From Rickettsiales bacterium TMED211 (lineage in GTDB: Bacteria > Pseudomonadota > Alphaproteobacteria > TMED127): DNA of 7,237 nucleotides. This document shows positions 6,903 through 7,237 of the stretch, one piece after another. The stretch is taken from contig NHJI01000022.1 of the NCBI GenBank assembly GCA_002169685.1, positions 1-7,237 of the forward strand. The letters are read 5' to 3'. How positions within the stretch are numbered: position 1 is the first letter of the stretch; the number at the start of each line of letters is the position of its first letter. The position numbers and the translations under genes are program-made. The notes beneath the pieces were generated by a model. The model saw nothing but the letters and a program-made list of their open reading frames with translations, ran no database searches and was not told where the DNA came from.

Positions 6903-7237
6903 CGTAATTTTAAACTTGCAAGTCCAATAAGTGCTAAGATAACAGAAATTATCCAGAACCTTATTACTATAGTGGATTCTGACCAACCCTTTTGTTCGAA
7001 ATGATGGTGAAGTGGAGCCATTTTAAATATTCTTCTTCCAGTCAATTTAAATGAAGACACTTGCATGATTACTGATATGGCTTCTAAAACAAATAACCCT
7101 CCAATAATAGCTAGGACAATTTCATGTTTTGTTGCTACAGCGATTGAGCCGATAGCACCTCCAACTGATAAAGATCCTGTATCTCCCATAAACACCATTG
7201 CAGGGGGTGCATTAAACCATAAAAAACCCAAACCAGA
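6899..7237 (-). CDS. mraY: Phospho-N-acetylmuramoyl-pentapeptide transferase MraY, C-terminal part (5' end outside window)
   Basis: MraY is an integral membrane enzyme. It transfers phospho-MurNAc-pentapeptide from UDP-MurNAc-pentapeptide to undecaprenyl phosphate, giving lipid I on the inner face of the cytoplasmic membrane. The last 113 codons are visible, reading in from the window edge as [14 protein letters not shown]. Family hallmarks seen are FMGDTGSL, with an aspartate of the Mg-dependent active site, and [13 protein letters not shown], the histidine-rich cytoplasmic loop. Hydrophobic segments follow GDTGSL (around [10 protein letters not shown] and [19 protein letters not shown]), and a last membrane helix ([16 protein letters not shown]) ends in KLR. 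The TGA stop overlaps the murD ATG in an ATGA of 4 bases, so the two are probably translationally coupled. The sequence resembles alphaproteobacterial MraY closely. The gene is truncated only by the window; nothing suggests it is broken. Confidence 0.97.
   Translation of the reverse strand, partial: SGLGFLWFNAPPAMVFMGDTGSLSVGGAIGSIAVATKHEIVLAIIGGLFVLEAISVIMQVSSFKLTGRRIFKMAPLHHHFEQKGWSESTIVIRFWIISVILALIGLASLKLR

Noticed and set aside
6903..6986. Upstream extension of the murD frame by 28 codons.
   Set aside because: It lies within the conserved mraY end, and the MurD family starts near the ATG at 6902, which forms a typical ATGA overlap.

Overview
The window is a dense block of peptidoglycan and division genes, all on the minus strand. 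It is the middle of a dcw (division and cell wall) cluster. Reading in the direction of transcription, from high to low coordinates, the order is mraY (3' part), murD, ftsW, murG, murC, murB, ddl, and then the first 49 codons of a gene in the slot where ftsQ is expected.

The likely host is an AT-rich, streamlined alphaproteobacterium, possibly a marine lineage of the SAR11/HIMB59 kind. Three things point that way: murB sits between murC and ddl, which is the alphaproteobacterial arrangement (in E. coli murB is elsewhere); the MraY C-terminus and the Ddl LEINTQPGLTESSL motif read like alphaproteobacterial versions; and base composition is strongly A+T-rich (about 70% by eye), with almost no intergenic DNA. 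The placement below class level is inference, not identification.

Region by region: 6899-7237 holds the end of mraY (lipid I synthesis); 5526-6902 murD (D-Glu ligase); 4429-5517 ftsW (septal SEDS glycosyltransferase); 3363-4427 murG (lipid II synthesis); 1966-3366 murC (L-Ala ligase); 1037-1966 murB (UDP-MurNAc formation); 133-1059 ddl (D-Ala-D-Ala); 1-148 a short, membrane-anchored N-terminus that is probably ftsQ. Together these make UDP-MurNAc-peptide, load it onto the lipid carrier, complete lipid II and polymerise it at the septum.

Adjacent genes overlap by 4, 4, 1, 23 and 16 bases or are separated by only 1 or 8 bases, so there is no room for internal terminators or intergenic promoters. 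No stretch longer than 8 bases lacks a gene. I see no RNA genes, mobile elements, CRISPR or defence genes, and no clearly new system. The points worth a second look are long A/T homopolymers inside essential genes (the longest is 13 bases, at the start of murB), two forced TTG starts (murG and ddl), a hydrophobic N-terminal segment on MurB, and the unusual ftsQ-position gene.
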